From the NCBI RefSeq assembly GCF_035046485.1, contig NC_085137.1, positions 499,182,536-499,246,535 of the forward strand: a stretch of DNA of 64,000 nt. Reading direction: 5' to 3'. The position numbers were made by a program, and so were the translations under genes. Each line of letters opens with the position of its first letter. Position 1 is the stretch's first letter. This DNA comes from Aedes albopictus. Its lineage: Eukaryota; Arthropoda; Insecta; Diptera; Culicidae. Shown piece by piece: positions 21,151 to 30,265 of the stretch. Under the pieces are notes generated by a model. That model searched no databases. It was not told the DNA's origin and was given only the letters and a program-made list of their open reading frames with translations.

Positions 21151-22678
21151 CAGGTGGAATTCATCCCTAATTCTTGAAGCATAATTTAGCGCTGATTTCG
21201 AAACCGTGCTTCAAAAAAATTTAAGTAGAACAGTTATTAAGTTTTAGCTCAAAATCGAGCTTAACAACTTTTAAAAATATAGAATTTACTAAAATTCAAA
21301 TATCTTGCGTTTTTTTTTTTTTTTTTCAACCAATTTTAAATCTTTTTCCATAAATTAAGAGCTGAATATAATACCATTCGATCATCTGAATGAAGGTTTT
21401 GCGTTGGATTGATGGAATTCAAGATATTGGCGAGTTTCAGGGACAATCTCCTTAAATTTGAGCAAAAATTCCAAAAATATATGAAGAAATGTATTTTTTT
21501 TTTCAATAAGAAAAAAACAATTTAAAATTTCTTTCTTAACGTTTATCACATGTAGGCGAGTTACAGTAAAAGAATCAGCTCAATCAGAGCATTGATTACG
21601 AAGAACGAGATGTGTGAAGTGAGCGACTTTGCTTAAAAATAGAACAAAAATCGATTTCAAATCATCAACCTTGTATGGAAAGTCGAAAAAATTTCCACTC
21701 TACTATAATTTTTTTCTTTCGAGTTTTCGAACTCAGGGCATGATTCTACACCGAAAATGATCATCAGCTTACCGAGTTCAAAAATGCTGTAAACTAGTGT
21801 TATTAACCTGCCCGTGCATGAGCTAACGAGGGTCAAGAAGTATCTGCAGTGTTTTTATTTCTCAGCAAAATGAGCGTTTTTACTGCATAGATCATATTCT
21901 GGTCAATATACTTGAAGTGCGAGGAAAGCAAAACAACAAAGTTGAACAACTTTCAATCCAAATAATAACTTGTTTACTCATCCAATCGACAATGAATCTA
22001 AACAAACCGTTGAAACAGTGTAATAAAGTCTTACCAACCGCCACCATCATCGTCGTCATCGTCATCGAGTCAAGAGCCCTCCAGTCAAGATAATCCCAAA
22101 CCCCAAACAAATATGAACTCACGCCAAGCTCAATGTCGCTTATCGCCCATCGATAATTGGGTATTTCAATTTCGTCATAACGTGCTAATACCAATCCGTC
22201 TCTGCCTTCTAGTGCACACCTGAATATCCAACGCCAAATATCAACACACACCGAGACAAAACACTGCTGGCTGCAATCAACTCATTATCACTGCGGCATC
22301 TTCTACCAACAACCATCATCATCACAAGCATCAACGCCGCGCGAATCGCCCATCACCGGCTGCGTTATCAGTAGAAATCCCACGATTTGTCCACGTCAAT
22401 ATCACACCTATGGGTTTGATGAAACCGTTTCTATGTGGTGATACACAGCACTTCTGAATCACCTGGTGAAGAATCCTGTTTGTTCTTAGCTGCGAAACAC
22501 TTTTTATTCACGTAACTCTCCGGACGTTCCGTGCATTACAATCACATTACGAAAATCTTCCTTGTTGCATCCGTTTTCCGCCTGCAACACAGTATTGGTC
22601 AAAACATTAGTAACATCATTGAGTATTCATTCAAAACAATCAACTTGGGAGCAGAACTTGGATCGTAAGACTGCCAAA
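21151..22678. other. Unassigned 1.5-kb sequence
   Basis: AT-rich to about 21880, then more mixed composition with CATCATCGTCGTC-type simple repeats at 22035-22065. A 119-codon minus frame (21892-22251) overlaps that simple repeat and matches nothing I recognise. No gene is called. Confidence 0.4.
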
Positions 22679-22682
22679 TTAA

Positions 22683-23300
22683 CCCTCTAATACCCAATCC
22701 CGCCTTTAGACGGGGTATAGTTTGAGCATTTTTGTAATTTTTGTTTCGTGGAAAATCAATTTTTTTTATATTTTTGGCTGATATTTAGGACTGTTCTGTA
22801 TATCTTAAAAAGGTTTTTGGTGTATTTTAAAGCGTATTTACATTTTTTTTAAAATCATTGAAAATTTGATGTTTTAGTCACCTTTTAGAAGTCATTGTTT
22901 ATTTTGTATTGAATCGCTACAATTAACATATTTTAAAATTTTCCCAAATCATTCTATCCTTGTTTAATAGTTTAAGGGAATCGAATACACTCTAAAATTA
23001 TTTTCCTTGAAATAACACGGAAAATAAATTTTTCTGCGAAAAAAATTTTAAATAATAATATTTCAACAAGAATCATAAAATCTCAAAATGTTTTCATCTC
23101 AAAAAATCCGTTCCCTAAATAGGCTTCCAGGAAAAATATAAAAGTGTGGGGATGTTCAAAAATAAAAATTAGAAAAATCAGAAACTGAAATTCACGAAAT
23201 CGAGAATTAAAAAGAATCATCTACCAAAACATGTTTAAATCGATTTTAGATGACGAAAAATGATATTTAGATCAAAATCAAAAATTTGGGTATTAGAGGG
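22683..23300. mobile_element. piggyBac-like MITE with TTAA target
   Basis: Inverted ends CCCTCTAATACCCAA are flanked by TTAA at 22679-22682 and 23301-23304. A TTAA duplication with CCC-starting termini is the piggyBac signature. The 618-bp interior is non-coding and AT-rich. Confidence 0.75.
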
Positions 23301-23472
23301 TTAAACACTGTGTATGTCTACCTCGCTCTACTTGTCTTCAATAGAGTAGTAAATTTTAAAAGTATGGTTTACAATTTTCGACTGAATTATGATCACTATT
23401 GAAAGAATATTTTCAACTATTCAAAAGAAACAATATGAATGTAAAATATCTAATTCCTAATATCCTGTTATA

Positions 23473-23516
23473 ATACCCTTGAAGAAAGTGCAATAAACAT
23501 TGAAACGTCGGATGTA
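23473..23516 (+). ncRNA. Degenerate hammerhead motif, PLE-type
   Basis: TTGAAGAA, a helix-II pair AGTG/CATT, then GAAACGTC and GGAT follow the order of the minus-strand hammerhead at 23693-23733. The core CUGANGA has lost its C (or gained a U), and helix I pairs poorly. Probably an inactive relic of a Penelope-like element tail. Confidence 0.5.
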
Positions 23517-23692
23517 GAGCAATATTAAATCGTGTGATAGTTTTTGGTGACTGCCCAAAAAATTCTTCGGTTTTTTTTAATATCATAAATGACCATTTGT
23601 AAAGCTATTTGCAAAAATTAAAGTAGTTCGAAAACTTTTTCGTGGTAGCTTAGCAGTCTTGACAACAACAAAAAAAACTATTTATTTTATTT

Positions 23693-23733
23693 AGTCCGAC
23701 GTTTCGGTCCGTTTGGTACCTTCTTCAGGGACT
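23693..23733 (-). ncRNA. Hammerhead ribozyme motif, PLE-type
   Basis: On the minus strand: helix I AGTCC pairs with GGACT, core CTGAAGA (plus one extra A), helix II GGT/ACC, then GAAACGTC with palindromic ACGT as a minimal helix III and predicted cleavage after the C. Hammerheads of this small form, with a palindromic helix III, are known from Penelope-like retroelements of animals. No RT remains nearby, so this is a solitary tail. Confidence 0.7.
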
Positions 23734-24372
23734 CTATAGTTACAATGTTCTAAACTACTAAAACTTCTAAAACAATAACTAAACAGTGTTTTGACCAACA
23801 CTGTTGAGTAGGCAATAGTCCCGATAAAAAACACCCTCCGACCAGCACGGCACTAACTTTTCCTCTCCCCGTATCAATTGCCGATTATTAGACAGCAATG
23901 TTTGCCTCGACGAGCCCATAAAAGTGATAAAATGACTTCTTGCCAAAAACAAATTTCACACACGAAAAAACACCCGCGGAATTTCTTCCTTCCCGCCGTG
24001 CACAAACATTGTTCCGGCGGCGGGGGACCTTCGTCGTCGATAGAGGAGGAAAACTTCGAACGACGAATAGGTACGATAGCGCAAAAAATACACACCAACA
24101 AGATATACAAAAAAACTCTCGTCACTGAACCTCGAAGCGAACGGACTTCTGCCACCCGAAGCGCGCAAATGCTCGACGAGCACTGGCTGGCTGGATCCAG
24201 AAGTTCGCTACCGGACGACTGTGCTAAACGGCAGCGGCAGTCATAGAGCGTCGTCGCATCACTGATGCTAATGGCGAAAGGTTTTTGCGACAATTGAATG
24301 GCTTTTCAATCACTATAACAAATCGATAATAACTTCTTAGAAGAATTTACGAAGGATCCACAGGAATTGCAA
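23734..24372. other. GC-richer block beside a PLE tail, no supported gene
   Basis: 23870-24290 is open on both strands (139 codons minus, 122 plus). That suggests compositional openness more than a gene. It could be leader sequence of the PLE whose ribozyme lies just left, or unique host sequence. Confidence 0.4.
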
Positions 24373-24374
24373 TA

Positions 24375-24466
24375 CAGTCAAGTTTTTTTTACGCGGGGGA
24401 TACGTAGCGCGTAAAAAAAAACTCAGTTCAAAATTCAAAAAAACCGCGTATAAAAAGACCTGACTG
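24375..24466. mobile_element. 92-bp pogo-like MITE with ACGCGG arms
   Basis: Ends CAGTCAAGTTTTTTTTACGC and the reverse complement of CAGTCAGGTCTTTTTATACG, with TA at 24373-24374 and 24467-24468. A diverged, larger relative is at 37683-37903. Confidence 0.8.
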
Positions 24467-24719
24467 TATGTATTTTTCTCCAAAAAGTAAATCTTAGATA
24501 AAAAAATCTCATAGAAACTTGTCTAAGACTTGTATGGTTGTGCAAGGAATCTTCGTAATTCAGTAAGGACTCGATTTTGTCAGCCCCTGGTAGCCTTTTG
24601 GGCGGAACAAAATCGGGTACCTGACAAAATCGGGACATTTTTTAAAAGCATTTTTATTCATGAAAAATTGTTCTGAGCACGACAATCTCAATGCCCAAAT
24701 TTACTACGTTTCCGCTGCA

Positions 24720-25442
24720 TTTCCACTTTAATTTCTAAAAAAATCTCAGGAAAAATCTTTGAACAAATGTATGGGGGAATTTCTGGAAAAATTACCCGAG
24801 AAATTTCGGAACGTAACCCTCACGGCATTCCCGAAGGAATCCCGTAGGTAGTTTCTGCAAAAACTTTTACAGGAGCTTTGGATAAATCCCGTAACCTTTC
24901 GCTAGTCGCGTGGTTGGCCACCGCCATCAGCACCACGCCAGCGCTGAGTACGAAAAGCGTGATTTTTTGAACGTGTTGTACAAAATACAACAGCGCGATC
25001 ACTCGAGAGTTAAGTAATTTCTGAAAGAATCCTTAATCTCCGTAAAAATCCATAGAGGCATCCCTTGAGGGATTCCTGGAGCATTTCCTGAAAAAATCAT
25101 TGATAGAATCCCTATTGCAATCTTTGAAGAAATCTCCTTGAAAAATCCATGGAGGAACTCCTGAAAAAAGTACTGTGGAAATATCTGGAGCAGTTTAGGG
25201 AGAAATCACAGCAGAAATGGGTTGACCTAAATTCCAGGAGAATTTCTATCGAGATTTTCTTAAGGAATTTCAGAAGCAACACCAAGAGATTTTCGAATAG
25301 GAATACCAAGAGGTAACCCTGGAAAAATCTCAAAAGGGACCCCCGAGAAATCCATAGAGCATGCCCGCCCAATTGGGAAATCTAACAGAGGAATCATAGT
25401 GAAATCTCTAGAAGAATTCTATTAGAGTAATAACTGAAGGCA
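24720..25442. repeat. GGAATTC-type degenerate minisatellite
   Basis: Variants of 'ggaatcc..gaagaaatc' broken by the repeated coding-like block at 24895-25015. Confidence 0.65.
24895..25015 (-). other. Repeated coding-like block, copy 2
   Basis: Inverted relative of 8205-8335. The minus frame reads IALLYFVQHVQKITLFVLS and continues to a NHATSERLR stretch before running into minisatellite. Substitutions relative to copy 1 are mostly conservative at the protein level. No family recognised. Confidence 0.5.
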
Positions 25443-25446
25443 TTAA

Positions 25447-25647
25447 GGACAAGGTATTTGGAGTACATTGCTCAAAACTTCTAGAGCACCGTTTTTTAGA
25501 ACCGTTGAACGGATTTGGATTAAAATGCATCACGCTGTTGACAACCACTGACCAATTAGCGTGATGCATTTTGATCCAAATCCGTTCAACGGTTCTAAAA
25601 AACGGTGCTCTAGAAATTTTGAGCTATGTACTCCAAATACCTTGTCC
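25447..25647. mobile_element. 201-bp near-perfect hairpin MITE, TTAA-flanked
   Basis: Two arms of about 90 bp, starting GGACAAGGTATTTGGAGTAC, are inverted with few mismatches around a spacer of about 20 bp. TTAA lies on both sides (25443-25446, 25648-25651), though TA targeting would fit as well. The transcript would fold into one long duplex. Confidence 0.8.
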
Positions 25648-25652
25648 TTAAT

Positions 25653-26400
25653 AGAGAAACATTTTGAGAAATTTCTAGAAGGATCCCTGAAGGAATCCCA
25701 AGAGGAATTCTTGAAAAAAAAAACATAGGAAAATCGCTAGATTTATTCATCAGTAGGTTGGTTCCAGAGGCACGTTCTCCTTCATTTAAATAAATTGTGC
25801 CTTCCGTAGATTTATTCATGGACTAATAGTTCTAGTCTAGTAGTTCATATAGGAATTATTGCAGAAATATCTACGGAATTCTCTGAATACGTCACTAGAG
25901 AAGTTTCTGTGGAAGTTACAGGATAAAGTCATACAGAAATATTAGCAAGAATTCCTGGAGGAATCTCTGCAGGAGTAACTGAATAATTCTTAGGAAAATA
26001 TCTGAAAGGGTTCTTATAGAAATTTCCAGAAAAAATCTTGGAGGAGCTCCGGCAGAAGTCCGATCAAGGAAGATATGTATGGAGAAATCCCAGCAGGAAA
26101 ATTGCTAGAAAAATCCCTGGATAAATCCACGTATCAATTGTAGGTAGGAGGAATTATTGGAAAAAATCTTGGAGAAACCCCTGGATACATCGCTGTAAGA
26201 GTTCCGGTGGAATTCACCAGCAAAAATACTTACAACAAACGAAGCAAAAATTCTTGAAGGAATCGCAGTAATTTCTTAAGGGTTTCTAATGGATAAATCT
26301 CTGGAAGAATTCCGACAGCGATTTATGAAGCAATCCAACCAAGAAATCTACAACACAAATCTCTTAATAAATATCTGGAGCAATCCTAAACCTAGAGGTG
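25653..26400. repeat. GGAATTC-type degenerate minisatellite
   Basis: Continuation of the same irregular repeat, for example 'attcctggaggaatctctgcagg' at 25950-25973. It holds no stable unit length and no gene. Confidence 0.65.
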
Positions 26401-26511
26401 TCCCAGAGATGCCGAAAAAAAGTAAATTGGTTGACTTGTAATGACAACAACAACAGGCAGCGCTTATTGTTTTTCTGTTCCAGACAAAATTCAGAAGAAT
26501 AGTCTTTAAGC

Positions 26512-27035
26512 CCATATAGCCGATTTGGTAAGTGCTCGTGCAATCAGCAAAACCATGCCGGCGGTGGCGAGTTTGATTCCTGGTTAGTCCAGAATCGTTT
26601 CAAAATCGACATTTCTTTTTCTACCTATTGTATAAAATATCTTCATGACTAGGGCCCATATAGCCGAGGCGGTAAACGCACGGGTATTCAGCATGACCAT
26701 GCTGAGGGTGACGGGTTCGATTCCCGAGTATCTTCGTGCCTGCCACACGATATACACATGCAAAATGGTCATTGGCAGAGGAAGCTCTCAGTTAAAAACT
26801 GTGGAAGTGCTCATTGAACACTAAGCTGAGAAGCAGGCTTTGTCCCAGTGAGGACGTTACGCCAAGAAGAGGAGGATCTTCATGACTACCACACGATATA
26901 CATACATATGCAAAATAAACATTGGCTGTGGGGGATCTCAGTAAAAAATGGTGAAAGTTCTCATAAAATAAGCTGAGGAGCAGGCTGTGTCCCAGTTGAA
27001 ACGTTACGCCAAGAAGAGCGAGAGCGGGAATCTTT
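26512..27035 (+). mobile_element. Outer Feilai-type SINE, interrupted
   Basis: A diverged Feilai-like head (CCCATATAGCCGATTTGG, B-box GAGTTTGATTCCTGG) occupies 26512-26651. The body resumes at 26889 with CACACGATATACATAC, ATGCAAAAT, GAAAGTTCTCA and GTTACGCCAAGAAGAG. A younger Feilai copy splits it. Feilai is an abundant tRNA-related SINE of Aedes aegypti. Confidence 0.75.
26652..26875 (+). mobile_element. Inner Feilai SINE copy
   Basis: A 13-bp duplication ATCTTCATGACTA at 26639-26651 and 26876-26888 marks insertion into another Feilai. The head has an A-box (TAGCCGAGGCGGTAAACGC) and B-box (GGGTTCGATTCCC). The body includes GAAGCTCTCAGTTAAAAACTG and ends near AAGAAGAGGAG. Relative to the copy at 55183 it lacks about 60 bp after the tRNA region. 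Confidence 0.85.
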
Positions 27036-27302
27036 TAGCAATTTAAACAACATTGGTTTAAAACATTTGATAGAGTTGGGTGCTAAAATGGTATAAATGT
27101 GTTTGTTTGCAAAAAAAAAGTTAGGCCGTTTTCAAAAGTTACACGAGCTATTTTCGTTGCGTAATTTTTCTATGACGCCTAAAGACATCAACTGCATCAA
27201 TATTGATTATAAAATTGAAATTAAAATTGAAAAGCTCATTTATTTTTCTATTTCAAAAAAATGCTGACAAAATCGGAGGCTGACAAAATCGGGTCCCCAC
27301 TG

Positions 27303-28189
27303 TATCCCATTGTGAATTCGTTCAAAGTTCGCAACAAACAAAATTTACGCTTATCCAAAAATTTTGCATGTCACGGTTTTCAAAAATCATACAGATATTT
27401 CGACTTCACTCTGAAAATCAAACATGGCTCTATTAGGGAATTTTTATAACAATCTTTCTACCATTTTTTTTTTCGAGAGTCCATTTAGGAATTCCTTTTG
27501 AAATTTAAGCAAATTTAGAAACATTTATGATTATTGCTTTGATAAGTTCACCAGATTTTTTAGATTATGTATAGAAAAAAAATAATTCCAAGAGGAATGC
27601 TAAAATAATAAAAAAGCTTGCCTACTTGCAAGAATCTTCTTTTAAAAAAAAATCTTTCATCGAGTTTACTTAAAAGTTCTTTTGCTTAAAGTTACATAAA
27701 GATTCCTATTTTTTAATGTCTTCATGATTTATAGAAATTTTCGTAGATTTTCTTCAGATTTTTTTTTTCTTTTTTTAGATTTTTTTTTTTAATTTTTAAA
27801 CAAAAACCCATAGAGTAATTTCTGACCATTCAATTAGACGAGTGCGCCGCCGTCGAATAAAATTTCCCACGTCGATGTGAAAACAACAAAGTTTTTTTTT
27901 CTTTTCTCGCCAGCACTTTACGAACCACTTATTCATTAGTTTGTATTTTTTTTTCTTGTGTATATAAGGCGTATTTTTTTTGAGTTCTTTTTGTGAATCA
28001 TTAGTAATATTTTGTATGATTTCTTATGGGCAATATGTACTTTGAAGCCCTTATGCTTTTTTAAGTACTAAGCGAATCTCTTTTGTAAACCTTAACTGAT
28101 TATCAACGAAATTCTGGGCGGTATTCTCATGAGGTTCATATTCGCACATTATCGTACATATTCTTGGTATATCTCTTGGAAGATTTTTA
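27303..28189. other. Unassigned AT-rich sequence
   Basis: Long T- and A-runs around 27460-27990, no bounded element or gene recognised. Confidence 0.4.
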
Positions 28190-28480
28190 TGGAAATTTAC
28201 GAATGAAATTTTTGGATTTTGGATACATTCCATGAAATGTTCTTCAGAAATTCCTATAGAGGACCCTTCAGAAATTTCCTCAACTTCCAGAAAACCTTCG
28301 ATTCTCAAGAAATTCCTCCTTATGAAATTGAATATTAAGAAAATTTCACCGGGGATTCTTTTAGAAAACCATCCACGGATTCCAGACATTCTAATTGTGT
28401 TTTATTTTTAGAAAATGAAGAGTCCAGAATTCCTTCAGAAATTTCTCCAAGGATTTCTTAAAAAAATCCAAATATTCCTT
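28190..28480. repeat. GGAATTC-type minisatellite, opposite orientation
   Basis: Units read 'attccttcagaaatttctc', the complement of the usual direction. A 112-codon minus frame over it is a repeat artefact. Confidence 0.55.
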
Positions 28481-28589
28481 CAGTGGTATTTTTTGGAGAT
28501 GCAGTGCTGAAAATGTCATATCGATATATCTAATTTCAATCACCTACAGTTCATTCCAGAAACTGAACCTGAAATATGGTAAATGAAAA

Positions 28590-28790
28590 AAAAAATGAAT
28601 ATTATTTGGCATTTTTCGAAGATAGTCTATCGAAGTTGACCTTAAATATTAAAGTGGGAGCGGTTCCTATGATTTATTTGTAGAACTGGTCTAGCTTCAC
28701 AATTTTTTTTTTCAAATACCATATTATCAGATTCAGCTTCACAAAAGGAGCTGCAGATGATTGAATCCAGATATGTCGAAATGGCATTTT
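28590..28790 (+). repeat. Dispersed repeat, copy B
   Basis: Relative of 10720-10935 in the same orientation, sharing 'gatcta/ggtctagc', 'ataccatatt' and 'gagctg' blocks. Class unknown. Confidence 0.45.
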
Positions 28791-28906
28791 CAGCATTAGC
28801 CATAGATTTTCTAAAGAATTCCTCTACATAACCACCTGAAGTGGCTTCATGAATTTCGAAGAAATTCCACAAATTATGTCACACAACAAATGTCCATTCC
28901 CAACAA

Positions 28907-29070
28907 ACACTTGACTATCACGCCAAGGACCTGAGATCGAATCCCATTCCCGAAAAACTCACAAAGTGTGAGTTCTTCCTTCGGAAGGGAAGTAAAGCGT
29001 GGGTCCCGAGATGAACTAGCCTAGGGCTAAAAATCTCATTAACACAGATAAAAAAAAAGAAAAAAAATAC
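28907..29070 (+). mobile_element. 5'-truncated tRNA-SINE (12281 family)
   Basis: It starts inside the A-box region (AACACTTGACTATCACGCC) and keeps the B-box (GAGATCGAATCCC), the TTCCTTCGGAAGG hairpin, the 3' hairpin TAGCC/GGCTA with GAGAT/ATCTC, and an A-rich tail. Confidence 0.8.
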
Positions 29071-29399
29071 AGAAGTATCTGTTCTTCCAGGGTTTGTTCC
29101 AAATCATCCTCCACCGATTCATTCAGAAATTTATTAAGAGATTTATTAAGGACAAACGTCTTGAAATCCCGCTTCAACAGTGCATCAGAACTTCAAACGC
29201 ACAAATCTCAAGAAGCAAGTTTCACACAACAGTGCATTTCATTATTCTGTTTTTGCTCACCCGTAATAAGCTTAAAATAAGAAGATCAGGCGCGCTGGTT
29301 TTGTCTACGAAGAGAATTGTGCCCTCAAAATCGTGAGTAGGTGCCAAAGTCGGCCATTGTAGCGGCCATTTTGGGATTCTAACAAGTCTGTCCTTAAAG

Positions 29400-29640
29400 A
29401 TTATTTTCAGCACCTTTGTCAGTAATTCCTAAACGTATTCTCGAAGAATATTTTTGGAAAATTCATCAAGAAACTTCTTCAAGATATAATTCAGAAATTC
29501 CTCCAGGATGTCCTCTAGGAAGCCTTTCAGGAATTTTGTCAGAAACTCCTCAATGTTTTTTTCTTTAAATTTCTCAGAAAATTACACATAAAATTCGTCT
29601 AGAAATTCCTCCAAAGCCATATTAGAAGTTCCAATTCACT
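29400..29640. repeat. GGAATTC-type minisatellite, opposite orientation
   Basis: Units of 'aattcctccaggatgtcctc' type. No coding capacity beyond repeat artefacts. Confidence 0.5.
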
Positions 29641-29968
29641 AAAAATAAAAAAAATTACAAGCTCACGCCGATTACGCCGCCAAATTACTGTAAACGCCGC
29701 CGGTAAAATTTGCTTCGGTGCCCACGTCTACAATCAATGTACATGAAAATTAGTTGTCCATATTTTCGAAGAACCAAACTTTCTTTTTACTTTACTATTA
29801 CTTTAGAGCTTTTAGTAGAACTTGTTACTTCAGACTCTAGTTTAATTTAAAAACACTTCACTAATACTTTACTTTTGCAAAAGAAAATGAAAAATGAATA
29901 ACTCTTTTAAAGAAAAACTAGAAAGGACGAGCAAATTCCTTTTAATTCTACTACTGTGCTTATCTTCG

Positions 29969-30015
29969 GACAGATAGGCCTATTTCGTCTGTGACTTACA
30001 GACTTCTTCAGTGTC
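29969..30015 (-). ncRNA. Hammerhead ribozyme in left PLE flank
   Basis: Mirror copy of the motif at 35391-35437, on the minus strand: GACA/TGTC helix I, CTGAAGA core with one extra A, GTCTGT/ACAGAC helix II, GAAA, palindromic helix III ATAGGCCTAT, predicted cleavage after C. Confidence 0.8.
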
Positions 30016-30034
30016 AAGTGCTCGACTGAAGAAA

Positions 30035-30064
30035 ACCTCGCATTCGTTGTGGTATTTATACTAG
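30035..30064 (-). promoter_or_regulatory. Outward TATA/Inr promoter of left PLE flank
   Basis: Minus-strand mirror of the TATAAATA plus TCAGTC arrangement at 35346-35382. It would drive transcription leftward, out of the composite. Confidence 0.55.
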
Positions 30065-30265
30065 GAGTGTATGTGTAGGTAAAAGTGTAGGTATAAAAAT
30101 GTAGGTACAAAATTGTAGGTACATATTTGTAAAAAAGGGGGTGTATCTGCCTGTTAGAAAACAGGGTGTCAATAAGATACCTAAAGCTAGGAAAATTCCT
30201 ACCGATTTGGTAGGTAGTCAATTGGTGTTTGTTGTGTTATTTTTTCCTGCCGATTTGGTAGGTAG

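Larger units (their letters stand above)
24561..27302. mobile_element. Candidate pogo-like element with nested insertions
   Basis: The left end CAGTAAGGACTCGATTTTGT matches the reverse complement of the right end (CAGTGGGGACCCGATTTTGT). The motif TGACAAAATCGG repeats near both ends. The right flank is TA; the left flank is ATT. The 2.7-kb interior holds GGAATTC minisatellite, a TTAA hairpin element and nested SINEs, so the pairing of ends across the interval is an inference. Confidence 0.55.

Noticed and set aside
23874..24293. 139-codon minus and 122-codon plus frames
   Set aside because: Mutually overlapping on opposite strands in a GC-richer block with no recognisable domain; left as undetermined.
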